From CATQGW01 sp965242565 (GTDB lineage: Bacteria; Chloroflexota; Dehalococcoidia; Bin125): a DNA stretch of 64,000 nucleotides. Location of the stretch: assembly GCA_965242565.1 (NCBI GenBank), contig OZ251457.1, forward strand, positions 2,666,001 to 2,730,000. The letters run 5' to 3'. Within the stretch, counting starts at the first letter, position 1. Each line of letters opens with the position of its first letter. Of this stretch, positions 1-9,549 are shown one piece after another. The notes beneath the pieces are model-generated. The model was not told the origin of the DNA. It was given only the letters and a program-made list of their open reading frames with translations, and ran no database searches. The position numbers and the translations under genes were made by a program.

Positions 1-2
1 AT

Positions 3-2645
3 CCAATGGAGGGCTACCGCGCGGCGAGGGCGGAGACGACGGTGGAAACGCTCGCGCTGCCGGCCGGCCGCGAGCCGCTCAAGCGCGGTCCACAGAATCT
101 TCGCGCGACCCCGACGCGCGACAGCATCACTGTGATGTGGGACCAGCCGTTCGAGGGAGCGAACGATCCCTATTGGGTGTTTCTCTTCCGCTCGGACTAC
201 CCGTACCGGGCGTCGCAAACCGCGACCGTTCGGTCCCCGGACACGCAGTTCACATTCAATGGGCTCGAATCGGGAGAGACTTACCGAATCATCGTCCGTC
301 ACAGGGCAATCGTTCGGGCGTCCGACGAAATCTCTGCGACGACCAATGTGCAGCCACCAAGCGAAGACAGCGCCGCCGGCGCGAGTGCAGGCCAACAGTC
401 CAGCACGGACGAATGGCCGCTGTCGGGCACATTCCAGCCTGTTTGGCCGCACGCGCTGCTGACGGCAACCAACAAATGGGGCGTACTCACGGACGATGCC
501 TGGATCGCGCGCAGCAACCGCTGGCATGGCGGGATCGACACTGGCCTCTCTCCGTCGCACGGTGCAGAGAGGCGACAGATACAGGCGGTCGCCGAGGGCA
601 TCCTGCGTGAATACGATCCCGAGCGTCAAGGCTTCGTCCTCTTCTGTCCGGGCTCCTCAACAAGCCCACATCTCGCTGACCAGGTTCAGGTGAGCAAAAC
701 GAACAATGTGCGCTTTGGCGAAGGAGCCAGCGCCGTCAACTGCACGGAACTCGCGAACATATACCACGGACGAGTCGCTTTCACATTCCACGAGTACGCA
801 GATGTCTTCTACGTCGTGCAGTACGCGCATCTGAGCAGGTTCGGCACAGCGTCGGAGTCTCGCATGGAGCCGTCCATGGAACAGCGCCGCGTCAAGGCTG
901 GCACGCCAATCGGCATTGAAGGTCGGACGGGCGCGATCACAGTGAACCGCCGGCCGATGTGGAGCGAAACCGCTTACGACCCTCATCTCCATATGACGAT
1001 TCGCGTCTTCACGCATTCTGATGCAACAGACGAGGTTGCTGATACTGTTGGTGGCAATTGGCGGGCGCTCGCGCTCGCCGAGGATCAGAACTGGTCCTGT
1101 GGTGATGCCACCATGGCACCAACACACTGCGGCCACTCTGAAAGACGAATCGATACGATGGTCGATCCGGAGGAAGTTCTGCCGCCCGGGCCGCCAGCCG
1201 CGAGCGAGACCGGGCCTAAGGGGAAGGTACCGCTCTGGAATTCGGAGAACCACGCGGGCCTGACTTATGGCGTCAACAACCCGTCCAAGCGGTTCTTGCT
1301 TCGCTCCATAGATGTGGAAGCCGAAGATCAGGTTGACGTCGACATCGATGTCGCCGTTTGGCGGCCTCGACTCTACACGTACGACTATAAGCGCAATCCG
1401 GTCCCGAAGCGGTACAGCGCGACTGGCCTCGCCGGCACGCGAGACGGCGTGCAAGGTTACTTCGCAAGCGCGGGCGACTGCGGGCCGATCGTCACGAGCG
1501 ATCCCGGCGACCAGATCGCGTTCACGAACGTAACCTCGGGGCGCAAATTCTGGAGTGAGGTCGCACCGATGCGTCTCACGGTGACGCTGGAGGAAGGTCG
1601 GAACTCGTGCGATGTGTCGGTCGGATCGTACAACGAAAGCTATCCGCCCGGCGCGGAGTTGCCGGACGGCGCATACGGCCGTGATGCAGCTGGCGATCCC
1701 TACGAACCACAGCAGCTGACCGCGCGAGTGAGCATGTACGGCACGGTTCTGGAGCCGTCGGCGAGCGAGGCGGAGATCCCCAATGAGAGCCTCGCGGCAT
1801 TCGAGTTCCGGCTGTACGAGTTCGAGGCGATCCTCGGCCACACGTACGAATTCAAGACTGCCGAAGTTGGCGAGGACGATGACGTTGTGCTCGAGCTGTG
1901 GCAAGGGGGACAACCGCTGGGAAGTACCGCTAACGGCCCGGGCCCGGCCACGTTGAGCTGGGAGGCCGTCGCATCGGGAACAGCGCATGTCGTCGCGCGG
2001 GGCGGTGTGGGCACGACACCGTGGACCGGGGATTACGAGCTGAAGTACCGCAGAAAACCGCTCCCGAAGCTGACTGTGACGGTCAGGCCGACTACGGCGA
2101 GTTGTTACACGAACGGGACGGTCTCGATCAGATGGACCGTCTCCGGCGGCACGTCTCCGTACTCGGCGAAGGTCAACGGCGGCGCGGTGAGCGGCAACCG
2201 AATGAGCAAGACGGTGGCCTGCCGGCGGACCATCACGGTATCGGCGACCGATTCCTCCACACCGCAGCTCAGCGGCTCCACAACCATCACCCTGACAGTC
2301 TCGAATCCTCCATCCCCGCCGCTCCATCAGTGGCGCGAATGCCTGACGAACACCACGCCAGGAACGGTGGTAACGTACAGGGGCTTAAGTGGCTGCGGCC
2401 CGGTGTTGGCATCACTGCTGACCCGCAACGTGCGGGCCGTGCGGCCCGAAGTCTGCGGCATAAGGCGATGGCGCAACGGAGAGTGGGGGAACAGCTATTT
2501 CCTCCCGGTGGATGGTCACAACATCCCAGGCTCCCAGGACTTCACGATCAACGTTGGCGACACGCTGGCACTGTACCGGTGCGAGCTATCGGGTGCTGCC
2601 GGCGCGACGGGCGCAGAGGCGAGCGGCGATTTCCTCGAGGAGTAG
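3..2645 (+). CDS. Secreted M23-type metallopeptidase with Fn3 and Ig-like domains (5' end cut off)
   Basis: The frame is open from the first complete codon, so the true start and the expected signal peptide lie left of the window. Counting from the ATG at base 6: residues 30-115 look like a fibronectin type III domain. Residues 165-340 carry an M23/LytM-type zinc site: HGGID (H174, D178), an AHL His at 275, and HLH at 327-329 preceded by Pro-326. All expected metal and catalytic positions are present. Residues about 430-690 look beta-rich, with no family I recognise. Residues about 700-775 form an Ig-like domain with an SGGxxPY signature that recurs in secreted proteins at 22-24 kb and 43-44 kb. 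The likely role is extracellular peptidoglycan or protein hydrolysis. The peptidase call is fairly firm; the substrate is unknown. Confidence 0.7.
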   Translation, partial: PMEGYRAARAETTVETLALPAGREPLKRGPQNLRATPTRDSITVMWDQPFEGANDPYWVFLFRSDYPYRASQTATVRSPDTQFTFNGLESGETYRIIVRHRAIVRASDEISATTNVQPPSEDSAAGASAGQQSSTDEWPLSGTFQPVWPHALLTATNKWGVLTDDAWIARSNRWHGGIDTGLSPSHGAERRQIQAVAEGILREYDPERQGFVLFCPGSSTSPHLADQVQVSKTNNVRFGEGASAVNCTELANIYHGRVAFTFHEYADVFYVVQYAHLSRFGTASESRMEPSMEQRRVKAGTPIGIEGRTGAITVNRRPMWSETAYDPHLHMTIRVFTHSDATDEVADTVGGNWRALALAEDQNWSCGDATMAPTHCGHSERRIDTMVDPEEVLPPGPPAASETGPKGKVPLWNSENHAGLTYGVNNPSKRFLLRSIDVEAEDQVDVDIDVAVWRPRLYTYDYKRNPVPKRYSATGLAGTRDGVQGYFASAGDCGPIVTSDPGDQIAFTNVTSGRKFWSEVAPMRLTVTLEEGRNSCDVSVGSYNESYPPGAELPDGAYGRDAAGDPYEPQQLTARVSMYGTVLEPSASEAEIPNESLAAFEFRLYEFEAILGHTYEFKTAEVGEDDDVVLELWQGGQPLGSTANGPGPATLSWEAVASGTAHVVARGGVGTTPWTGDYELKYRRKPLPKLTVTVRPTTASCYTNGTVSIRWTVSGGTSPYSAKVNGGAVSGNRMSKTVACRRTITVSATDSSTPQLSGSTTITLTVSNPPSPPLHQWRECLTNTTPGTVVTYRGLSGCGPVLASLLTRNVRAVRPEVCGIRRWRNGEWGNSYFLPVDGHNIPGSQDFTINVGDTLALYRCELSGAAGATGAEASGDFLEE

Positions 2646-2771
2646 CCGCCTCGGCTTCTGCGCCGGCTGCTACGGAGTAGCGGGCGGATACCCCGCCGCC
2701 GCCTTCAGCGCCTTGATCTGCGCCGCATGCACCCCGTCGTGAATCGGCTGAGACAGCCCCCCCCCGTACCC

Positions 2772-3827
2772 CTACGCCCCCTCCTGCTCCAGCGCCGCCG
2801 TGTACTCCCCGCGCCGCGCCGCCGCCGTCACCCGCGCCCGCAACTGGAACGCCGCCTGCGCCGCCGCCACATTGCCCGCCTCGCCCGCCCAGACCCCCAG
2901 CGGCGTCGCCTGCAAACCGCGCCCATACGAAAAACTCAGCTCCCACGGCGCGCCCTCCGACGCCGCCAGCCGATTAATCGCATCCAAATTCACCGTCGCC
3001 TCCGCGTCGCTCTGCCCGCCCGACAGGAACACGCAGCCCGGCAGCGACGCCGGCACCACATTGCGGAAGACCCGCAGCGTCTCCGCCGCTACCGTCTCCG
3101 CCGGCGCGCGCTCCGCCGCGTCCTTGCCCGAAAGCACCATGTTCGGCTTCAGCAGCGCCCCCGGCAGCTCTACCCCCTGCGCCGCGCAGCACGCAAACGT
3201 CGCCCGCAGCGCCCGCTCCGTCGCTTCCGCGCAGGCCGCGATGTCGTGCGAGCCGTCCATCAGCACCTCCGGCTCGATGATCGGCACCAGCCCCGCCTCC
3301 TGCGAGAGCGCCGCCATCCGGGCCAGCGCGTGCGCGTTCACATCCAGGCAGTAATCCGTCGGCAGTCCCCCGCCGATCGCAGTGTCGACCGCGGTGTCGA
3401 TCGCGATCACCGCCCGCCACTTCGTGAACCGCGCCCCCAACTCCGCGTACTCCGCCAGCCGTTCCCGCAGACCGTCCAGACCCTCCGTCACCTTCTCCCC
3501 CGGCGCACCCGCCAGATCCTTCGCCCCCTTGTCGATCTTCACCCCCGGAATCACCCCCGCCGAGGTCAGCACCTCCACCAGCGTCCGCCCGTCCGACGCC
3601 TCCTGCCGCAGCGTCTCCTCGAACAGAATCACCCCCGAGACGTAGTCCCCGATCCCCTCCGCCGTGAACAGCAACTGCCGCCAGTCGCGCCGATTCGTCT
3701 CCGTCGACTCCACCCCGATCCCGTCGAAGCGACGCTTAATCGTCGGCGCCGACTCATCGGCGGCCAGAATGCCCTTGCCCGGCGCCACCAGCGCGCGGGC
3801 CGTGTTGTGGAGTTCTGCGGTGGTCAT
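2772..3827 (-). CDS. fba: Fructose-bisphosphate aldolase, class I
   Basis: 351 aa, normal length for the eukaryote-like class I aldolase family. It cleaves fructose-1,6-bisphosphate to DHAP and GAP, and makes it in the gluconeogenic direction. Landmarks: GKGILAADES near residues 18-26, K136 in the FTKWR context, E185/E187 in IIEPEV, and the Schiff-base lysine K227 in LLKPNM. The ATG at 3827 gives the usual N-terminus (MTTAEL). It lies 44 nt downstream of the fructose-bisphosphatase gene on the same strand, so the two probably form a gluconeogenic operon. Plus-strand C-richness here is as strong as in the neighbouring plus-strand genes. Confidence 0.95.
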   Translation of the reverse strand: MTTAELHNTARALVAPGKGILAADESAPTIKRRFDGIGVESTETNRRDWRQLLFTAEGIGDYVSGVILFEETLRQEASDGRTLVEVLTSAGVIPGVKIDKGAKDLAGAPGEKVTEGLDGLRERLAEYAELGARFTKWRAVIAIDTAVDTAIGGGLPTDYCLDVNAHALARMAALSQEAGLVPIIEPEVLMDGSHDIAACAEATERALRATFACCAAQGVELPGALLKPNMVLSGKDAAERAPAETVAAETLRVFRNVVPASLPGCVFLSGGQSDAEATVNLDAINRLAASEGAPWELSFSYGRGLQATPLGVWAGEAGNVAAAQAAFQLRARVTAAARRGEYTAALEQEGA

Positions 3828-3871
3828 GGCGCAACTTCCTTACCTGTGGACCGGTCGCTCGCGCCGCCCGA

Positions 3872-4834
3872 TCAGCCGGCGCTCAAGCGTTGGACGACGG
3901 ATTCGACGACATCGGCATTGCCGACGATTAGCGGCGTGCGTTGGTGCAACTGCTCCGGCTCCAGATCGAGGATGCGGCGCGTCCCGTCGCTGCCCGCCCC
4001 GCCCGCCTGCTCGGCCACGTAGCAGAGCGGATTCGCCTCATACCCCAGCCGCAGTTTCCCGGCCGGACTCTTCCGATCCCCCGGATAGAGAAAAATCCCG
4101 CCCTTCAGCAGATCGCGGTGAAAATCCGCCACCAGCGAGCCCACGTAGCGCAGCCCGTAGGCCTCCCGCAGCTCCCCCACCGCCGCCTGCATCTCCACCG
4201 CCCAGTTCCCCGCGTTGCCCTCGTTCACGCTGTACGCCGCGCACTTGGCCGGAATCGAAATGTCAGGATGACTGTGCAGAAACTCCCCGCTCTCCGGATC
4301 CAGCGTGAACCCGTCCACCTGCCCCGCCGTCGCCGCCACCAGCACCGTGCTTGAGCCGTACACCACGTACACCGCCGCGATCTGCTCCCGCCCCCGGCGC
4401 AGCAGCGAACGCTCCGTCACCGGCCCGTCGTCCGCCCGCCGGTAGATCGCGAAAATCGAGCCGATCGTCACCGCCACATCGATGTTGCTCGAGCCGTCCA
4501 CCGGATCGAACAGCGCCAGATACGGATGATCCGCCGCGTCGCTCACGAACACTGCCTCCTCCAGCTCCTCGCAGGCCAGCGCCGCTACCCGCCCGCACTC
4601 GCTCAACACCTCCACGAATGTATCCGTGCCCGCCGCGTCCAGACGCTGCACAATCTCGCCCTGCACATTCGTCTCGCCCGTATCGCCCAGCACATCCGCC
4701 AGCGCCGCCCGCCGCGTCAGCGCGTCTACCCGCGCCGCCCCGGCCGCGATCGCCTCAACCACCTCAATCAGACCCTCGGTGTCGTCCCGCCCGGCGAGAT
4801 TTCGCGCAAGCGCATCGCGCAGAGTGCTGACCAT
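3872..4834 (-). CDS. fbp: Fructose-1,6-bisphosphatase, class I
   Basis: Hydrolyses fructose-1,6-bisphosphate to fructose-6-phosphate, the committed step of gluconeogenesis and of carbon-fixation cycles. The metal-binding signature DPVDGSSNID (residues about 110-119 from this start) is intact, as are the downstream substrate-site motifs (GYEANPLCYV near the C-terminus). I chose the ATG at 4834 because a GGGGAGG ribosome site lies 6 nt upstream. An in-frame ATG at 4855 would add seven residues but has no such site. 320 aa is slightly shorter than the typical 330-340. It is transcribed with the aldolase gene 44 nt downstream. Confidence 0.94.
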   Translation of the reverse strand: MVSTLRDALARNLAGRDDTEGLIEVVEAIAAGAARVDALTRRAALADVLGDTGETNVQGEIVQRLDAAGTDTFVEVLSECGRVAALACEELEEAVFVSDAADHPYLALFDPVDGSSNIDVAVTIGSIFAIYRRADDGPVTERSLLRRGREQIAAVYVVYGSSTVLVAATAGQVDGFTLDPESGEFLHSHPDISIPAKCAAYSVNEGNAGNWAVEMQAAVGELREAYGLRYVGSLVADFHRDLLKGGIFLYPGDRKSPAGKLRLGYEANPLCYVAEQAGGAGSDGTRRILDLEPEQLHQRTPLIVGNADVVESVVQRLSAG

Positions 4835-4985
4835 CGGCGGCCTCCCCACCCGCATAGCCTAGCCGCGCGCGGCGCGACAGGCACGACACAGTGGGCAAGC
4901 CAGTGTGCAAGCCCAGCCTTGCGCGGCTGCGCAGCACCGCGACAGCGCGTACGATGAGACTGCCAACCCGCAGGAGCACCGCCCG

Positions 4986-6464
4986 ATGAGCGACACCCAG
5001 CCGGCCCCGACCGAATTTCCCTCCTACGAGGCCGCGATTGACTGGCTGATGAGCTTCGCCGACTTTGAGCGCGGCTCCCTGCCCCGCCGCTCACGCCCCA
5101 TGTTCGCCCTTGACCGCATCCGCTCCCTCCTTCGACGCCTGGGCGACCCACAACTCGGACGCCCCACCGTCCACATCGCCGGTTCCAAGGGCAAAGGCTC
5201 CACCGCCGCGATGATCGAATCCTGCCTCCGCGCCGCCGGCCCGCCCGTCGGCCCATCCAGCGGCATGCGCACCGGCCTCTTCACCAGCCCCCACCTCCAC
5301 TCCTTCCGCGAACGCATCCGCATCGACGGACAGCCGCTCCCCGCCGACGACTTCCGCGCCCTCGCCGCCGAACTCCGCCTCCACACCGAGGCCGACCTCG
5401 CCGCCCAGCCCGGACACATCAGCACTTTCGAACTGCTCACCGCTCTCGCCTTCCTCGCCTTCCGCGTCAACGATGTCGATGTCCAAATCGTCGAAGTCGG
5501 CCTCGGAGGACGCCTCGACTGCACCAACGTCTTCCACGAAAAAGACGCCGCAGTGATCACCTCCCTCTCCCACGAACACACCGACATCCTCGGCGACCGC
5601 ATCGAGCAGATCGCCGCCGAAAAAGCCGGCATCCTCACCGCCGGCGCCCACGCCGCCGTGCTCGCTCCGCAGCGCTCCGAAGCCGCCGCCGCAGTCGTCC
5701 GCAACGCCGCCGACGACCTCCCCACCCCGCTCATCGACGTCGCCGATGCCTACGAGTGGTCCCCCGCCGGCGTCGAACCCTGGGGCCAGTGGTTCCGCCT
5801 CAAGCGCATCCGGCCCCGCCCCGGCGAACCCGCCGAGCAACTCCTGCTCACCCCCCTGCTCGGCGACTTCCAAATCGAAAACGCCGCCGCCGCCGTCGCC
5901 ACGCTCGACCTCCTCCGCGCCCAGGGCATGGACATCCCCGCCGCCGCCGTCCACACCGGACTCGCCACCGTCCAATGGCCCGGACGCCTCGAGGAACTCC
6001 AGTGGCCCCAACCCCTGCGCGGCGGACGCGCCACCCCCCGCCTCGTCGTCGACGGCGCGCACAACGGCGAATCCGTCCGCCGCGCGCTCGACGCCCTCAA
6101 CGACTACTTCCCCCACGACCGCCTGATCGTCGTCCTCGGCGTGCTCGGCGACAAAGCCCTCGACGCCATCGCCGCAGCCGTCGCCGAGCGCGCCGCAGCC
6201 GTCGTCCTCACCGCCTCCGACCACCCACGCTCCCGACCCGCCGCCGACCTCAGCGCCGCCTTCGTCGATTGGCACGGCTCCGTCTCCATCGCCCCCTCCG
6301 TCGAATCCGCGCTCGCCGCCGCGCGCGAACTGGCCTCCGGCGACAACGACCTCGTCGCCGTGCTCGGCTCCCTCTCGCTCGCCGCCAACGCCCGCGAGCG
6401 CCTCCGCGAAGCCGACGCCCAATCTCCCGACGAAGCCAGCGCCGCAGCCGAACGCGAGCGCTAG
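4986..6464 (+). CDS. folC: Bifunctional folylpolyglutamate/dihydrofolate synthase
   Basis: Adds glutamates to folates and probably also makes dihydrofolate from dihydropteroate. From the chosen start the P-loop GSKGKGS falls at residues 66-72. SPHLHSFRERI follows near 95-105, then EVGLGGRLDCTN and HTDILGDR, all standard Mur-ligase/FolC landmarks. Length is 492 aa. Start 4986 is supported by AGGAG about 9 nt upstream; the frame is open further upstream (ATG 4905), but that extension looks noncoding. fabF begins 2 nt after the stop, so the two genes are probably co-transcribed. It is divergent from fbp, leaving a 150-nt shared promoter region. Confidence 0.93.
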   Translation: MSDTQPAPTEFPSYEAAIDWLMSFADFERGSLPRRSRPMFALDRIRSLLRRLGDPQLGRPTVHIAGSKGKGSTAAMIESCLRAAGPPVGPSSGMRTGLFTSPHLHSFRERIRIDGQPLPADDFRALAAELRLHTEADLAAQPGHISTFELLTALAFLAFRVNDVDVQIVEVGLGGRLDCTNVFHEKDAAVITSLSHEHTDILGDRIEQIAAEKAGILTAGAHAAVLAPQRSEAAAAVVRNAADDLPTPLIDVADAYEWSPAGVEPWGQWFRLKRIRPRPGEPAEQLLLTPLLGDFQIENAAAAVATLDLLRAQGMDIPAAAVHTGLATVQWPGRLEELQWPQPLRGGRATPRLVVDGAHNGESVRRALDALNDYFPHDRLIVVLGVLGDKALDAIAAAVAERAAAVVLTASDHPRSRPAADLSAAFVDWHGSVSIAPSVESALAAARELASGDNDLVAVLGSLSLAANARERLREADAQSPDEASAAAERER

Positions 6465-6466
6465 CC

Positions 6467-7723
6467 ATGTCCGACCAACGCACCCGCCCCAACCGCGTGG
6501 TCATCACCGGCATGGGCGCGCTCTCGCCCCTCGGCAACGATGTCGACACCTTCTGGCGACGGCTCGTCAACGGCGAAAGCGGCATCGAACCCATCGCCCT
6601 CTTCGACGTTGAAGGCTTCTCCTGCACCATCGGCGGCGAAATCCGCGACTTCAACCCGCAGGACTACATGGACCGCAAATCGGCCCGCCGCATGGCCCGC
6701 TTCTCCCAACTCGCCGTCGCCGCCGCCCGCGAAGCCGTCGCAGACGCCGCGCTCAACCTCGACACCCTCGACCGCGCCCGCATCGGCGTCGTGCTCGGCA
6801 ACGGCAGCGGCGGCTACCCCGAACTCGAACAGGGCGCCCGCAAACTCGTCGACCGCGGCGGCATGAAGCTCGACCCCCTCTTCATCCCCCGCGTCCTGCC
6901 CAACATGGCCGCCGCCAACATCGCCATGCAATTCGGACTGCTCGGCTACAACACCACCGTCGTCACCGCCTGCGCCGCCGGCACCCAGGCCATCGGCGAA
7001 GCCGCCGACGTGATCCGGCGCGGACAGGCCGACATCGTCATCACCGGCGGCTGCGAAGCCGGCTTCTGCCAACTCGGACTCGGCGGCTTCGCCGTCATGC
7101 GCGCCCTCACCGCCAACAACGACCACCCCCGGCAGGCCAGCCGACCCTTCGACGCCGACCGCGACGGCTTCGTCCCCGCCGAAGGCGCAGGCATCCTGAT
7201 CCTCGAAAACGAAGCATCCGCCCGCGCCCGCGGCGCACCATTCCAAATCGAAGTCGCCGGCTTCGGCTCCAGCGCCGACGCGCACCACCTCGTCATGCCC
7301 GACGCCGACGGCGCAGGCCCCGTCCGCGCCATCCGCTGGGCCATCGAAGACGCCGGGATCGAGCCGCACGAAATCGACTACATCAACGCCCACGGCACCT
7401 CCACCCCGCTCAACGACGCCTCCGAAACTCGCGCCGTCAAACTCGCCCTCGGCGACGCCGCAGCCAATGTCCCCATCTCCTCCACCAAATCCATGATCGG
7501 CCACGCCTTCGGCGGCGCCGGCGGACTCGAATCCATCGCCGCCCTCAAAAGCATGACCGACGGCTGCATCCACCCCACGATCAACTACGAAACCCCGGAC
7601 CCCGACTGCGACCTCGACTACGTGCCCAACCAGGCCCGTCCGGCCGATGTCCGCGTCGCCCTCAAAAACTCCTTCGGCTTCGGCGGCCAAAACGCCTGCC
7701 TCATCTTCCGCCGCCTCAACTAG
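6467..7723 (+). CDS. fabF: 3-oxoacyl-[acyl-carrier-protein] synthase II
   Basis: 418-aa condensing enzyme of type II fatty-acid synthesis. It condenses malonyl-ACP with acyl-ACP. The catalytic Cys169 (TACAAG), His309 (NAHGTST), Lys341 and His346 (KSMIGHAFG) are all present, and the C-terminal NSFGFGGQN motif is complete. The ATG lies 2 nt after folC with no space for a strong ribosome site of its own, suggesting translational coupling. KAS II is preferred over KAS I because of overall layout and length. No other fab genes or acpP are adjacent. Confidence 0.95.
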   Translation: MSDQRTRPNRVVITGMGALSPLGNDVDTFWRRLVNGESGIEPIALFDVEGFSCTIGGEIRDFNPQDYMDRKSARRMARFSQLAVAAAREAVADAALNLDTLDRARIGVVLGNGSGGYPELEQGARKLVDRGGMKLDPLFIPRVLPNMAAANIAMQFGLLGYNTTVVTACAAGTQAIGEAADVIRRGQADIVITGGCEAGFCQLGLGGFAVMRALTANNDHPRQASRPFDADRDGFVPAEGAGILILENEASARARGAPFQIEVAGFGSSADAHHLVMPDADGAGPVRAIRWAIEDAGIEPHEIDYINAHGTSTPLNDASETRAVKLALGDAAANVPISSTKSMIGHAFGGAGGLESIAALKSMTDGCIHPTINYETPDPDCDLDYVPNQARPADVRVALKNSFGFGGQNACLIFRRLN

Positions 7724-8178
7724 CCCCTGTCCGCCACCCCCACCTCCCGCACACCCGCCGCCCCCTTTTCCGTCATACCCGCGCTTGCCGCGGGTATCTC
7801 GCCGCGACCAGCACCAACGCCGCCCCCACCCCTCCGTCGCCTGCACACCCGCCACTCCACCTCCGCCACCCCCTTTCTCTGCCGCACCCGCCGCCCTCTT
7901 CTCCGTCATACCCGCGCTTGCCGCGGGTATCTCGCCGTGACCAGCACCAACGCCGCACCCACCCCTCCGTCGCACCCACAGATCCCCCCGTCGCCCCCGA
8001 CTCGATCGGGGGCCCAAACCCAACCCCGTTCGCTGACCATCCCGATACAACCCCCGCCGCACGACGCTCGCACTGGCGGCTAGCCTGTGCATACGCTTAA
8101 ATCCCTACCTGCACAGCAACAACGGACCTCTGAACACACCCCAACCCCCAACCGCATCGCAACAGATCGGACCACCCA
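7724..8178 (+). repeat. Intergenic REP-like palindromic repeats (types A' and B)
   Basis: 455 bases with no credible gene. They hold two 70-bp copies (7771-7840 and 7904-7973, about 68/70 identical), each starting CGTCATACCCGCG and containing the inverted repeat ATACCCGCG/CGCGGGTAT (type A'). A type B element lies at 7990-8033, with a CCCCCGA/TCGGGGG-type palindrome followed by GGGCCCAAACCCAACCCC. All read the same way. The composition is strongly C-rich on the plus strand. No transposase is nearby. Confidence 0.8.
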
Positions 8179-9549
8179 ATGACCCACCTGACACTGCGCC
8201 TGCTCGCCCCCCTCACCGTCCTCGCCCTCTTCGCCGCCGCCGCCTTCGCCCTCACCCTCAACCACGCCGCCGCCGACGGCCACGCCGCCGACGAAGCCGC
8301 CGTCCTCGCCCGCCTCGCCGAAAACCGCCGCGTCGAATTCGCCCTCCACATCGCCGGACAAACTCTCCTCCCCGAACGCCGCTTCGTCTCCCTCGACCGC
8401 GGCCCCACCCCCTGGCTGCGCAGCTCCCCCGTCCAACTCCCCAACGGACGCGACGCCAGCGTCGTCGCACGCCGCATCGACGACGGACGCTTCGAGTGGG
8501 CCCTCCGCATCCACGGCCTCGACGACGACCTCCGCCCCGCCGACCGCTACATCCCGCCCCTCCGCAGCTTCAGCCGCTGGCTCTCCAGCGCCCCCGTCGC
8601 TGTGCCACCGCTGCCCTGCTGCGAAGGCGAGCAGCGCCTCAAGCTCGGCTTCTTCGCCTTCTTCGCCCCCATCAGCTACAGCGCCGACAGCGACCCCGAC
8701 TCCGCAGGCTTCCACCGGCACAGCGGCTACGAAGCCGCCCTGATCAACGCCCTCGAAACGATGGACTACACCGAACTCTCCTTCGAGCGCATCCCGATCA
8801 GCGAGTGGCCCGACATCTGGCTCTCCCCCACTACACCCGAAATCGACATCGCCGCCGGCGGCATCACCATCCTCGAAAGCCGCACCAGAGACCACGACGG
8901 ACGCCTCGCCATCGCCTTCACCGACGGGCACATCGCCCTCCGCCAGACCCTGCTCGTCCGCACCGCCGACGCCGACCGTATCCGCACCCACGCCGACCTC
9001 ACCTCCGACGACCGCATCGGCGCCGTCCCCGGCACCACCGGCGAAGCGCGCCTGCTCCAACTCACCGGCCTCGCCGACGACAACGGCATCCTCGCCGCCG
9101 GCGCCCAAATCGAAACCCCCAACGGCTCCATCACCGCCGACGGCACCGACGCCTACATCATCACCTCCGCCGAACAGACCCCCAACATGGCCGGACGCAC
9201 CCGCATCATTCCCCCCAACGACCGCATGCCCCAGGTCGTCTACATGGGCAACGACGACGCCGAATACATCGCCGCCGTCATCGACGGCCGCCTGGACGGC
9301 CTCGGCCGCGGCGAACTCGGCAACACCGACGCCGCCGTCGCCTCCGAAGGCGCGCTCGCCGTCACCGCCTACGACCCCGCCGTCGAGCACGCCGGCTTCT
9401 CCCTCCCCATCGAAGACGCCGACCTCCTCGCCTGCCTCAACGCCCGCCTCAACTGGCTCACCGACCACCGCCAAATCGGCTACCCCGACTGGGTAAACAA
9501 CCCCAACATCTTCACCGACCGCGCCAACGCCTGGAACGCCCGCTACTAA
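8179..9549 (+). CDS. Family 3-type extracellular solute-binding protein
   Basis: 456 aa with an N-terminal hydrophobic signal (residues about 5-28, rich in Leu/Ala) ending near HAAADG, so probably exported. The central and C-terminal part (about 150-440) reads as a periplasmic binding protein of the SBP_bac_3 type: KLGFFAFFAP, an HSGYEAALINAL stretch, an EIDIAAGGITI strand and a typical later lobe with DAYIIT. The N-terminal 120 residues before the binding domain are unassigned. No permease or ATPase gene is adjacent, so any transporter partner lies elsewhere, or the protein works as a sensor. The ligand cannot be told from sequence. Confidence 0.65.
   Translation: MTHLTLRLLAPLTVLALFAAAAFALTLNHAAADGHAADEAAVLARLAENRRVEFALHIAGQTLLPERRFVSLDRGPTPWLRSSPVQLPNGRDASVVARRIDDGRFEWALRIHGLDDDLRPADRYIPPLRSFSRWLSSAPVAVPPLPCCEGEQRLKLGFFAFFAPISYSADSDPDSAGFHRHSGYEAALINALETMDYTELSFERIPISEWPDIWLSPTTPEIDIAAGGITILESRTRDHDGRLAIAFTDGHIALRQTLLVRTADADRIRTHADLTSDDRIGAVPGTTGEARLLQLTGLADDNGILAAGAQIETPNGSITADGTDAYIITSAEQTPNMAGRTRIIPPNDRMPQVVYMGNDDAEYIAAVIDGRLDGLGRGELGNTDAAVASEGALAVTAYDPAVEHAGFSLPIEDADLLACLNARLNWLTDHRQIGYPDWVNNPNIFTDRANAWNARY

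Noticed and set aside
657..2327. Long minus-strand reading frame opposite the M23/Fn3 gene
   Set aside because: It is the shadow of a well-supported plus-strand gene; the composition is Arg/Cys-rich with no domain.
5091..6422. Long Gly/Ala/Val-rich minus frame opposite folC
   Set aside because: Antisense of folC; typical high-GC artefact without motifs.
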